DNA of 64,000 nucleotides from Ophiura sarsii (GCA_035610835.1 CM069444.1:434001-498000), one strand, 5' to 3'. Counted from the stretch's first letter, positions 32,786 through 45,100 are shown. Notes: a model not told the origin generated them from the letters alone. Made by a program: numbers and translations.

Positions 32786-33608
32786 TCCTGGTACATCAGG
32801 ATGGTTCATAGCTGTATCAACTCTGTGAAAAAGAGCCTGAATCACACCGAGTATGTGCTGGAACAGGTTGTTTCTTGTCCTTGTACGTCCGGATGGTTCA
32901 TAGCCGTATCAACTCTGTGAAAAAGAGCCTGAATCACACCGAGTTTGTACTGGAACAGTTTGTTTCTTGTCCTTGTACGTCCGGATGGTTCATAGCTGTA
33001 TCAACTCTGTGAAAAAGAGCCTGAATCACACCGAGTATGTGCTGGAACAGGTTGTTTCTTGTCCTTGTACGTCAGGATGGTTCATAGCCGTATCAACTCT
33101 GTGAAGAAGAGCCTGAATCACACCGAGTTTGTGCTGGAACAGGTTGTTTCTTGTCCTTGTACGTCAGGATGGTTCATAGCCGTATCAACTCTGTGAAAAA
33201 GAGCCTGAATCACACCGAGTATGTGCTGGAACAGGTTGTTTCTTGTCCTTGTACATCCGGATGGTTCATAGTCGTATCAACTCTGTGAAAAAGAGCCTGA
33301 ATCACACCGAGTATGTGCTGGAACAGGTTGTTTCTTGTCCTTGTACGTCCGGATGGTTCATAGCCGTATCAACTCTGTGAAAAAGAGCCTGAATCACACC
33401 GAGTATGTGCTGGAACAGGTTGTTTCTTGTCCTTGTACATCCGGATGGTTCATAGTCGTATCAACTCTGTGAAAAAGAGCCTGAATCACACCGAGTTTGT
33501 GCTGGAACAGGTTGTTTCTTGTCCTAGTACGTCCGGATGGTTCATAGCTGTATCAACTCTGTGAAGAAGAGCCTTCATCACACCGAGTTTGTGCTGGAAC
33601 AGGTTGTT
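32786..33608. repeat. 92-bp satellite array, block 2 (~9 copies)
   Basis: Same monomer and orientation as block 1, with the same entry and exit sequences. The array plus its flanks was therefore duplicated as a unit and the two copies differ in monomer number. Confidence 0.95.
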
Positions 33609-33760
33609 GGATAGAAATTCAGGTAATGATCATATCAGTAATACAAGTAGGCTTTCCACCATTCACTTGTATTACATCAGTCCACGTGTTCAGAAATCCA
33701 AGCTTATTCTGTGAGAATTATTGTGTGTACTTTATGTTTGAATTTAACATGGGTTTCATA

Positions 33761-34446
33761 CACTCTCAGAATAAAGGTTAAAATCTTTAACCATGTTGGA
33801 AACTTTTAACCAACGGGAGGTTACCAGGTGAACCACACAAGTTAAAACTTTAACCAACAGCTGTTGGTTAAACTTGAACCTGTGGTTGGTTACAAATTTT
33901 AATCATTTTTTGGTTAATATGTTTTAACCAACAGTAGTTGGTTAAAAAAATGTTGGTTAAACTAATTTTCTTTTTGTGCTAAACTTTAACCCATACAACA
34001 TATTGATGTTTCATTGGCCCGATATTGGCTTTCAATATTGGCGCCAACACGTGGCCAGGATCAACAAGGGACAGGACAAGGCACAAGATCCTAGCCACGA
34101 GGCCGGGAAGCTATATATAACTTGAAACAGCGGCCGCAATTATTAGACCACGTCAGAATTTGTATATGAAATCAATCGTGTTATTTTACGCCCCTGGTAT
34201 AATGTGCAAAATATTTTCCTCGCCAATGAAATTCTTTGGCGGGAATCTTGTTATGACCTATTGTTGGTTAACATTATGATGCCTTAACCAACGTTGAATA
34301 AACTAAAAATTAATTATATTTTTACTCTTTAACCAACGCAGTATTAAAAGTAATTTTTAACCAACGCTTCATTTTTAACCAATGTTGTATACTTTTTAAC
34401 CAACATTCTTTTAAACCATGGTTATTTAATACCTGTTCTGAGAGTG
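33761..34446. mobile_element. TA-flanked MITE rich in TTTAACCAA motifs
   Basis: The ends are CACTCTCAGAA (33761) and TTCTGAGAGTG (34446), with TA on both sides. The interior carries many copies of TTAACCAA/TTGGTTAA in both orientations. A central segment at about 34070-34210 (GGGACAGGACAAGGCACAAG and following) is shared with 37600-37735 in a different element. Non-coding. Confidence 0.8.
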
Positions 34447-34448
34447 TA

Positions 34449-35010
34449 CAGGGTGTCCCAAAAACTGGAGAGCTTAAAACTTAAAGGGACACGAAGTAGT
34501 GTTGAAGAATTATTTTGTTTACATAAGTTACTTCAAGATGAACATTAATAATGGTAATTTTTTTGCTGTTACCTCTCACCAAATCACAAATGCAGCCTTT
34601 ATACCCAAATATATTATGACTGTTTATAGAGCTATATCTGGGGAGCACGTGTGGTCCAGTGGAGTAGTTGCCGGTCTCATAATCATAAGGTCGTGAGTTC
34701 TAGCCCCGCTGGTGCCAATGTGTTTGTGTCCTTGGGCAAGGCACTTAGTCTACATTGCCTATTGGGGGTTACTATATAGGGGTTATGTATGTTTGTTCAT
34801 GTTGGTTTATGTCGCAACTTGGCGCTGATTTAGCTGCTGCCTGGAAGTTGCATTGTTTATTAATGTATTTGATTTGTAATGTTGTTACAATTCAGCCATT
34901 TGGCTGCGATGACAATAAAATTTAGACCTTTATTATTATTATACATGGTTTTGAAATACACTGAAACACATGTAACCTTTTTTGGGACCAAGTTTTTTTG
35001 GGACATGCTG
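34449..35010. mobile_element. TA-flanked mariner-like MITE containing a SINE
   Basis: The termini are CAGGGTGTCCCAAAAACTGG (34449) and, inverted, TTTTTTTGGGACATGCTG (ending 35010), with TA at 34447-34448 and 35011-35012. The left TA is the same dinucleotide that ends the preceding element. The middle is occupied by a tRNA-derived SINE. Confidence 0.8.
34646..34945 (+). mobile_element. tRNA-derived SINE nested in the MITE
   Basis: Box-A-like GTGGTCCAGTGGAGTAG and box-B-like GTGAGTTCTAGCC (near 34693) are present. The central segment TGTTTGTGTCCTTGGGCAAG is shared with the 24178 SINE. The 3' end has AATAAAATTTAGACC and an ATT simple tail. Confidence 0.8.
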
Positions 35011-35360
35011 TACAAGAATATAATAGTAATACCACCATGGGTGGTAGTAGTAACCATTGTTTGGGTTGAAAACATGATCGTTCCTCAAAGTGGTGTTTTT
35101 TCCAATATCCAATCTTGCTACACATACTAGGACAAAGGTGAAAAGGGCAGCTGCATCCAGGCGCGTAGCCAGCTTTTCCGGTCAAGTGGGGTGGGGGGAA
35201 AACTAAAATGTTCGTCCCTGTTTTGGACACTGTGGAAACACAATTCGGGTAGTCTCAGCAGGAAATGTTTTTCTTCATTTTGGAAAAGTAAAATGGATAA
35301 ATAACGAACAGTGGCGGCACCGCATCCTTTTTATTGGAAGGTCAAGATATTTTGTGGGTA

Positions 35361-37062
35361 ATGGGGCCCTCACATGTATCCGTGTGAGCTGGGCGGCCCC
35401 TTACCGTCTGATAGAAAAACAGCAGAGTCCAACACGGTGAACAATCAGCAAAACATGTCAACGGCCGCATTGATTTATTTTTTGTCACCGGGTTCATACT
35501 GTTCTATACCGGGTCCTTATCGGCCTGGAACCAGGCTCATACCACCTCCTCACCAGGTCCTCACCGACCGAACCGCCTTGATAACGTCATCAAACTGCCC
35601 TGTATAAGCTGAGCGCTCAAGCTCGCCGCTTCGCTCACATTCCAGGAATGTCTGTAAAATACATTTGTACTCACATGTATCCGTGTGAGCTGGCCGGGCT
35701 ATTACCGTGTGACAAATTGGTGCAGACGGTGGCACACGGTGATGTCACACGGTGGGCCGTTTGCCGTCCGTTGAACACGTTGCCGGGGACATTGCCGGCC
35801 ATCCGCGCCCGGCAGGACTTTTGAGCATGCTCAAAACTCCTGCCGGGTGAGTAAAAGCGGCGGCAAACGGTGAGAGCCCGGTTTGAGGACGGTATAAAGA
35901 CGGCGCACCCGTTTCACGCCCGTTCGCAGGGCGGTAATGGCAGGCGGCCACCTTACCGTCTAATAGGAAAACAACAGAGTCCAAACAATCAGTAAAAAAT
36001 GTCAACGGGCGCATTAATCTTTTGTTGTGGCCACCGGGCCCATAACGTTATATACAGGGTCTATACCGGGTCGTCACCGGTCGGGTACTGGGCTCACCGT
36101 CCTCATACATTTCTAGCTTACCGTTCTTACCGGGTGCATAACACCTCCTCACCGGGTCCTCGGTCCATACCGTTCTACACCGGGTCTGTCCCGGGTTCTC
36201 ACCGGCCTTGTCCCGGGATCACCGGCCTCATACAGTTCTAGCTTACCGTTCTCACCGTGTGCATACCACCTCCATACCGGTTCCTAACCGGTCGAAACGC
36301 CTGGGTACCGGCCGAAACGTCTGATTACATCATCAAATCGCCCTTTTCAAGCTGAGCGCTCAAGCTCGCCGCTTCATTTGTATTCCGGAATTCGTACGAA
36401 CCACATTATAATACTCTCTAAATGTAAAAGAACTAAACCTCACTCTTTCGAGAGCTTTAGGAGGGACGGCTCTTCTAAGAAGTGAAGTTCACTCTTTTCA
36501 GAGTGATTTGTCACTCTTTTAAGAGTGATTTCCACTCTTTTCAGAGTGATTTTAACTCTTTTTAGAGTGATTTTAACTCTTTTTAGAGTGAAAATCGCTC
36601 TTTTAAGAGTGAACTTCACTCCAAAAAAAGATCTGTTCCTCCTAGAGCTCTCGAAAGAGTGAGTTTTAGCTCTTTTACATTTAGAGAGTTGCAACATGCC
36701 TGCTGAGAGTCCGTTCCGCGAACGGTTACAGGCTGCATGCGGCCATTCGCAGTCCGTCGCTAAGATGGTCGACGTCCACCACCGTCAATCACCGCCCTGC
36801 GAATGGGCGCGAAACGGGTGCGAAACGGATGCGAATGGGTGCGCCGTCCTTATACCGTCTTCATACCGGGCTCTCATCGTTCGCCGCCGCTTTTACTCAC
36901 CCGCCAGGAGTTTTGAGCATGTTCAAAACTCCGGTGGCCGGCAAAGTCCCCTGAACGTGTTCAACGGACGGGAAACGGCCCGCCGTGTGTGCCGCCGTCC
37001 GCACCCATTTTTCACACGGTAAGGGGCCGCTCAGCTCACACGGATACATGTGAGGGCCCCAT
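35361..37062. repeat. GC-rich 1.7-kb foldback element
   Basis: Ends TGGGGCCCTCACATGTATCC and its mirror (37023-37062) form long inverted termini. Pairing continues inwards: 35745-35935 is a diverged inverted copy of 36770-36990, sharing GGAGTTTTGAGCATG, CCGTTTCACGCCCG-like and CGGCGGC words. The GTATCCGTGTGAGCTGG segment occurs again at 35678. The centre holds a separate nested element. The open frames are palindrome by-products. Confidence 0.8.
36413..36689. mobile_element. Nested 277-bp MITE of tandem small hairpins
   Basis: About 50-bp near-perfect inverted ends (ACTCTCTAAATGTAAAAGA...). The interior is about seven tandem ~24-bp units, each a palindrome of the form CACTCTTTTNAGAGTGATTT. 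It sits at the centre of the GC-rich foldback. Confidence 0.85.
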
Positions 37063-37309
37063 AAGGGGCCTGGATTTTACCGGGCCGCCAAGCTCCATTA
37101 CCCGGGCAGGAATTGCCCTGTGAAACTGTTCTCATTCTGCCCGGAAAACACGATCCTTTGGCGAAAATAGCTCTATAAATGCAATGTACGCGCCTTTATT
37201 TAGGGGTTAAGTAAGCCTATCGTAACACTGTAACGGTAGAAGTGCCAAGAACACCAAATAATTTTTACACCGGAACATATTTTTATTGTTTTGATCATTC
37301 CAATGACTT

Positions 37310-38025
37310 CCCAGACAACATTACAATATTGGCCCGATATTGACCCAATATTTATGTTTTATTGGCCCAATATTGGCGCAATATTATTTGCTCATGGGCT
37401 CAAGCTTAGCTCAATATTGGAACTCGACAATGTGGGCTAAGCTTGGGCCAATATTGGGCCAATATTGGGCGATCTTGGAGAAATGTTAGGTAGGAAGAAT
37501 TCTATCTTTATATTGTTTTATTTCCCCCAAAAAGGAGTGAGCAGACCCCGGGCCAACCCATGGCCAGGACCAAGTTGGCCAAGGGCAAGGGAACAAATCT
37601 TCAAGGGACAGGACAAGGCACAAGATCCTAGCCAAAAGACCGGGAACAGTGGCCGCATTTTTTAGACCACGTCATAATTTGTATATCAAATCAATGGTGT
37701 CATTTCCCGCCCCTGGTATATTGTGCCCATTATTGGACCAATATTGGTTGCCAACATGATGCCAATTGAAGAGCGCCATTGTAAAACTAATATTGGTCCA
37801 ATATTGGTGAACAAGACAGTGCCAACCGTGCCAATGCCATTGGCACTCACTTGGTCACCAATATTGGTTGCCAACATGATGCCAATTGAAAATTGCCAAT
37901 GTAAAACCAATATTGGTCCAGTATTGGTGACCAAGAGAGTGCCAATGCCAATATTGCAAATGGGAACCCAATATTGGTCAACAAGATAATGTCCAATATT
38001 GTGCCAATAATGTATGTTGTCTGGG
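37310..38025. mobile_element. MITE packed with CCAATATTGG palindromes
   Basis: Terminal repeats are CCCAGACAACAT and ATGTTGTCTGGG. At least eight exact CCAATATTGG decamers and several near matches lie inside (for example near 37372, 37450, 37738, 37795, 37858). A segment at 37600-37735 is shared with the 33761 element. Two ~120-bp subunits (37723-37845 and 37845-37970) are tandem duplicates. Non-coding. Confidence 0.85.
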
Positions 38026-40511
38026 TTTATTCCTACCTCACTATCAGACTATAGCAACTGGGGTGGGATTGGACTTGGCTACTGGGTTACTGCGAGGCCA
38101 GTGGTCAGAATGAAATGGTGTGGCGGCTCACAGTTCTAGATGCTTATTTACCTTTTTCCTTCCTTTTTTTATGTATTTTCCTTTTTCTCCTTTTCTCTTT
38201 TTCAGCGCGCGTGCGCGTTGTTTGAAATCACTTTGAAATAATGAACCACTGCCGTACTTGATGATGTACTTTATACTCGTTGAAAAGAATACTGCCCTCT
38301 ATTATGAACTCATGTGACTGTAACCACAGATCTATATACTGTAGCGTTTATTCATACACTCTTAGTAGCGTCGAACTAATCAGAAAGCAAGAACTAAAAT
38401 ACGAGGAGTGTATTAAAAGTGTCTAATGCACTCCGCGTGTGCGCCGTTCAATGCGCGCACCTAGCGCTTTGTTTTGATTCGTTGTTCAGCATTCGCGGTT
38501 CGCCGATTCTCACTGCGGGTGTTAGCAAACTTGTTAACATGTTTTTATTCGTTTTTACATCGATCAACAATATGCTTAAATTGTGAATTTTGATTTGTAT
38601 AGTGTCGTGTATGAATTAGGTCAATACATGGGTATGTTGTGTTTCCCGAAAATTAGAAAAATCAATGCACTTGCGCAAATGTTTATATGCTAACAATAGC
38701 ACTCCCCCTTCGGGGTCGTGCCATTATTCACACAATAACATCAGCGCGCGTGCATTGATTTGTCTAACTTCTCTCGAAACAACACATACAGGCTGTCCCA
38801 AAATGATTAGTACCCATCGATGCCCAAAGTTCAAGCATTTTTATCATCATCAAAATCGATGGGATTAGGTCCGTTGTTTTTACATCATCTTTGTCATACT
38901 GTAGTATTTTATTAGAATTTTAGATCATGAATATAGGATTTATTAAACTCAAGATATACATTATGTAAAACATGGTGATTTCACCTTTTTGGCAAAGTGC
39001 TAAAAAATGTGTGTGCTGTTACAGCTTGTTTGAAAGAAACTTGTGTATTCTCATAATCTCTTGTCTACTCAATATAATCTTGTGTGTCTTTCTGTTGTAA
39101 CTGTTATTGGTTATGGGTGTTCAAATCATTACTAATAACTCTCCTTAATTCAATTTAACGGGTAAAAGAAGTTTTTCACACTTGAGTGACCCCATGCATT
39201 GTTTTATTTGACAAATCCCAAAAGTTAACAGCCCTGCTTTCATGTACATGTACGTGACACCGAGATACACGCATCCGAACTTCATGCAACCACAATGTCG
39301 TAACAACGGTAGTCATTGGGTATTTCTTGTGAGATTAATTCTATTTGATATTTTACTCTTATAGGAATGCTTAAAAATGTTGCCTGATATATTGTTCTTA
39401 ATAAACCTTTTTAAAGTTACAACTGACAGTTAGATATTGTATATTTTTTTCAACATTAAATTAATATTCTAGTATCTATTTAAAGTAAACTACTGGGAAT
39501 ATGTTCATAATATTAGGATTTAAACATGTTTTAACATGTTTATTTTATTTTTTTAATTGTTAACAGCCCTGCATAATTATTTCACCCCAAAATGTAACAT
39601 AAATTAAGTAGAACATTAATTTATTACAGTTTTACTTCTCTTACCTACGTATACATTAACTGTTATCTTCGAATACCAAATTTCCACATTCCTCTATGTA
39701 CTTAGGTTTTGGGCGCATGCTCAAAATTCTAAATTTTACAGAAAGGGTCATTCCCCCTCTTTGAGGTACATGAAAACAAATGGTCATCTTGGTGAAAGTA
39801 CACAAAGTGTCTCAACCTCATGTTTCAAAGTATTGAGAGCCTGCAAATGCTACCTAACTGTGTGAATCTAAAATGTAAACAAAAAATGAGCACCTGGACA
39901 AATATGATCACTTTCTATCAGCATTAGCATCTTCTGAATACAATACAATCACAAATTTGAATGAAATATGTAAATAGGTGGAATAATCATCCCTTAATCA
40001 AAATATGGTACTTGTATTGGTAGGTAACATTGAGAAGTGTACCTTCAACTTCATCGTTCCGCCACGTGGTCAATTGGAGAGATTAGTGATGGCACTTTTT
40101 TCCATACAAGCTTGATATGTTGACTTTGAGTGGGGAAAAGGAATAAGAGATCGAAGCATTTTGAAACTGGACCCTAAAAATCTAGCCGTGGACACTTTTC
40201 GTTGGATTCGACCATTTACTCATTTTAGATTACAATGTTCGGATAATCGGCAAGGAAAAATCGGTTATCCGTCGGTAAATTTGGTAATTTCGGATGACCG
40301 GATAACCGTTATTTCGAACCCTGATTTTAAGTATGCCTACACATTGATGTTGAAGAATTACAAAGGATTTTGCATTGTCACGTCATATAAGGGGGCTGCC
40401 CCCCCTGGACCTGGAATAAGCCCATCGGTAAATTCGAGCCTCCGTCGGTAGATTTGCGTATTTGACCATGCGGTTTTTTTGCCGGTTTTGTGGATAACCT
40501 ATCGGACATTT
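38026..40511. other. Intergenic region, nothing recognised
   Basis: AT-rich with short frames only. A mariner-like end ACAGGCTGTCCCAAAATG at about 38788 has no partner nearby. CGGATAACCG-like inverted words occur at about 40240-40310. No gene is supported. Confidence 0.4.
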
Positions 40512-41901
40512 GTTTTCAATCGTCAATTTCTCAAATATTTAGTGATTTAGTCATGTGTATCATACCAATGACAAGCTGATGTGTTCTTCTTTCCAACGAT
40601 GCCTCATTCTAAATGTGCCAAATTCACCACTATTTTGTACTAAAAAGAACAAATTTTCAATTGAAGTGTTACATTGTTGTTTAAAACCTTTAAACAACTG
40701 GCGTTGTTCAAGTACCCTGTTTAGACGAATGTTCAAATACGCAAAACTTGTTTAAGCAGGGTACAGATTGACACATCACCATATTCTCAAGCACGTTACT
40801 TAAACAACGCAAGTTGTTTAAAACCTTTAGTTGTTCAAGTACCCTGTTCAGACTAATGTTTAAATACGCAAAACTTGTTTAAGCGGGTACAAATTGACAC
40901 CTCCCTATATTTTCAAGCACGTTACTTAAACAACAGCAGTTGTTTAAAACCTTTAAACAACTGGCGTTGTTCAAGTACCCTGTTTAGACGAATGTTTAAA
41001 TACGCAAAACTTGTTTAAGCAGGGTACAGATTGACACCTCCCTATATTCTCAAGCACGTTACTTAAACAACAGCAGTTGTTTAAAAGTTGGCGTTGTTCA
41101 AGTACCCTGTTTAGACGTATGTTTAAATACGCAAAACTTGTTTAAGCAGGGTACAGATTGACACCTCCCTATATTCTCAAGCACGTTACTTAAACAACAG
41201 CAGTTGCTTAAAACTTTTAAACAACTGGCGTTGTTCAAGTACCCTGTTTAGACGTATGTTTAAATACGCAAAACTTGTTTAAGCAGGGTACAGATTGACA
41301 CCTCCCTATATTCTCAAGCACGTTACTTAAACAACAGCAGTTAAACAACTGACGTTGTTCAAGTACCCTGTTTAGCCGAATGTTTAAATACGCAAAACTT
41401 GTTTAAGCAGGGTACAGATTGACACCTCCCTATATTCTCAAGCACGTTACTTAAACAACAGCAGTTGTTTAAAAGTTTTAAACAACTGATGTTGTTCAAG
41501 TACCCTGTTTAGACGAATGTTTAAATACGCAAAACTTTTTTAAGCAGGGTACAGATTGACACCTCCACCATATTCTCAAGCACGTTACTTAAACAACAGC
41601 AGTTGTTTAAAAGTTTTAAATAACGTTTTTACACCTGTAGCTCTCGATGTAACACAGATCACAGAGTTGTTTTTTTGGGCACGGAATAGTGGTGAATTTT
41701 GCACATTTCGAATAAGACCTCCCCATATGACAAGCAGGTAGCTAAACACTGCATCAGGTGATTGCTATGAATGAGGCATCGTTGGAAAGAGGAACACAGC
41801 TACCGTTTATTTATATTGAACAAAATATGATTATATTACGTACTATTTGAAAAATTGGCGATTGATAACAAAGTTCCTAACTTATTTTGAGCAGTTTATT
41901 A
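40512..41901. repeat. Foldback element with ~130-bp tandem repeats inside
   Basis: The arms (about 40512-40650 and 41640-41880) share CTTTCCAACGATGCCTCATT and AATTCACCACTATT in inverted orientation. Between them are about seven units of 119-140 bp containing GTTCAAGTACCCTGTTTAGA, ATACGCAAAACTTGTTTAAG and CAAGCACGTTACTTAAACAA. The right end GAGCAGTTTATTA matches the terminus of the element at 43114. It lies directly upstream of the kinase gene. Confidence 0.85.
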
Positions 41902-41949
41902 CCTTCACAATGATCCCATGAAATTGCTAAATAAATAAATAAATCATAT

Positions 41950-42145
41950 TGTTTATTTCTCTCAATCAGACCTGACACAAAGCATCTAGTTCTAGAGAAA
42001 TGGGTGCAATAGCATCAAAAGCGATTTATCATGAGTGTATCGGAGGTGGTGCCTCTTGTAAAGTCTACACGATCACCCGGCAGACTATCTTTTACAATAT
42101 TATTATATTTCTCTCATTTTCAGACCTGATGTGTAACTACATTTA
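41950..42145 (+). pseudogene. Truncated duplicate of the kinase first coding exon
   Basis: A splice-acceptor-like TTTCTCTCAATCAG, the leader ACCTGA and ATG (42000) with about 24 codons (MGAIASKAIYHECIGGGASC...) duplicate the real start 152 bp downstream. The second Gly-loop glycine pair reads SC instead of SG. Similarity stops after KVYT, and the frame runs to a stop near 42143. It could be an unused or alternative 5' exon; it cannot encode a kinase. Confidence 0.75.
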
Positions 42146-42151
42146 AGAGAA

Positions 42152-45100
42152 ATGGGTGAAGTAGGTACAAAGTTGATTTATCATGAGTTTATCGGGGGAG
42201 GTGCCTCGGGTGAAGTCTTCAAAGCAACGTGGGAAACTAAAGCTCATGGCAAGGTTGAAGCTGCTGCAAAGAAGATACGATTCCGGGGAGAGATTCCAGA
42301 ACAACTAAAACGTGAGATTGAATACCTGAAAAAACTTGATCACAAAAATATCATCAAGTACTACGACACAATTATTGAGGAGCAGCATGTGGTGATTGTA
42401 ACTGAATATGCAGCAAAAGGATCATTGTATCACTACCTTCAACTTAAAACAAAACTTCCACAAAAGTTACTCCATAGATGGATCTTCGACTTGGCTAGTG
42501 GAATCAACTACCTGACACAAAATGAAATTGTTCATCGCGATTTGAAATCCCCTAACTGTGTTATTACAACTGATGATGCGCTTAAAATATGTGATTTTGG
42601 TATTGCAAGAGATCTAACAAGCACAACCACAACCAGCATGAAGGGAAGTTACAAATGGCTTGCTCCAGAAGCGATAAAAGATGAAAAGCTCTCTCCTAAA
42701 GCCGATATATTTGCTTTTGCGATCATTGTTTGGGAAATGATGAGGTGTGAGGAGCCATACAAAGAAATCAGGAAAGAAGCCATTATGTACAAAGTTTGCC
42801 ATGATGGGTTACGCCCCCAAATCCCAGATGATTGTCCACCCTTTCTCAAAGAGCTAATGGAGAAATGCTGGCATGCTGATAGAGATATGAGACCTACTAG
42901 TGAGGAAATTGTACGGAGAGTACGTCGTGAATATCAAGAAGAAACTGATGGTATGAATCATACGAATAAAGGCAAAATACTGATTTAATTACATTTTCAC
43001 CTACAATTCATAAAATCAAATAAAAATAAAAATGAAACAACACACCAAGTAAATGCGGGTATACAATAGATATTTTGGCAAAAAGATTGATTATTTCTGT
43101 TGATTTGACGATATAAACTGCTTACAAAAAGTTATATTTTTATTATTTATTGCCCTCTTTGTATATGTTATATATCAATGGAAAGCTGAAGTGTTCCTCT
43201 TTAAAATCATACCACATTTGCAATGATTTTATGTTGCTAATCTTCGCCACATGAATGAGAATGAGGCAAAGTCACAAATCAAATGTGCCAAAATTACCGT
43301 TATCTGTGCCTAAACAGTCAATAGGTAATGATCAATAATCAAACCGGTCATGCTTGAGAACCATGAATGGTTTACACAAAGATTTGCACCAGTGAAAACA
43401 CATGCACACAAGTTAACCCTCATCTCTTTAGAAAAACATTTTTTGGATATTTGCAAGACTGGGTTAACAGGTGGAAGGTCATGAAGTGCCAGGCTGTCAT
43501 CAACGCCTTCGGATCATCCACTCGTTACTGAACTCGGTTCTTGTCTCAATAAAGTGGATTAAGATCAGTAAGTTGTCTTGCTTGTTTTCATTACCATGAT
43601 TACAGTGTCAATTTGTTTGTTCACACAGTAACACAAAATTGCTAATTTTGGCACATTTGATTTGTGACTTTGTCTCATTCTCATTATTGTGGCCAAGTCC
43701 AGCAACATGTCCTCATTGTACATTTGGTATCATTTTAAAGACAAACACTTCAGCTTTCCATTGATATGCAACATAATACAAGAGGGTAATAAATAATAAA
43801 AATATACTTGATTAAAAAAAGTTTCCTAACTTTTTGTGAGCAGTTTACATGAAATCTTTCGGCATTAGAATAGTTAGAGGACACTTGAGCTTATAAAGAT
43901 ATTTAAAGTAATTTTATCATCATCCTGTTGCACCAAAACAATTTTAACACACTTACAATCGCTCCCCAACCCTATAAAACAAGTTTAAAATTTTAGAAAG
44001 AGGGCAGGGCTTTGAATATTGAATGACATTATGGGGTAAAACAACAGGCTTAAAAAGTGAAATAAACCCGATAAATAGTGCATTCCAAAAATGTGGTTGT
44101 TATATCTTTGAGTAAGCTATACCACGAATAAGTATTCTGACTTAGATAATACATACTTTGTCACCATTTTGAGACAAATGAATTGAAAACAAAGGTTTTA
44201 CGTACAAATCTGCCGATACTGGGATACGAACCCAGGTCCTTCACAAAGCAAATATCATACTACAAGACCAGCTAGGTTATCTGTGCTGAGGTAGTAATTT
44301 AATCCTGCAAAAGAAGTATGTTAGCCCATAGTCTATGTGTATTACAGAAGAATATAATTATGTCCACTAGACTAATTAATTTGTGATAGCTTACTACATC
44401 GGGAAAATTACAGTTGACACATTAAATATGGGTTTAATAGCACTGAGACGAGTTATTTGAATATAATTCAATAATGGTTTATACTTTTTGGGCAAATGCG
44501 CAGTATTCTCAATAAATAAATAAATAAATAAACAAATAAATTGACAAATAAATAAATAATACATTTTCTTTTTCTTCCATTTACAGGTCTAGAATGGAAA
44601 CTTAAGCAAAAGATAAAACCTTGTGGGCCAATACAGTTGGTGTCTAATGACCGTCTGGCAATCAGCAGAGACGACAACAGTGTGGAGGTGCACCAAGTGA
44701 CGAGGGAGTCAACAGATCTACTCTACAAACTGAGGTGTGATGAGTGGGGAGGTATTGTGTGTCCAATACATGTGGCAGTCAGTGAGTCCATGCCAGATAG
44801 CATACTGGTGATATGCTGGACGAGTAGATATGTATACCAGTTCCCATGTCAGGAGTCAGTAGAGTATGTAAATAAATATCAGATTCATGATGGGAAGGTG
44901 AAACCAAGGTGTATGGCAGCCAATGCCAATACAGCTCTGATAGGGTTAGTGTATGAGGATGCAATGGTGGTTTGTAGTCTGCCAGGGTTCACTAATCAGA
45001 GGAAGGTGAAACTAAGTCTTATTCCACGCGATATCTGTATCACTACAGATTACTTGGCGGTAATGGGATTGGAGGAGATAGTTATCAAATCATTGGGTAG

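Noticed and set aside
28315..33608. CRISPR-like array
   Set aside because: The 92-bp units are contiguous near-identical monomers with no unique spacers, in a eukaryotic context; this is a satellite.
34646..34710. Functional tRNA gene
   Set aside because: Same layout as the other SINE: promoter boxes without a proper cloverleaf.
36440..36697. Protein with repeated FTLKRV motifs
   Set aside because: Product of the tandem hairpin units in a MITE, bounded by the element's own inverted ends.
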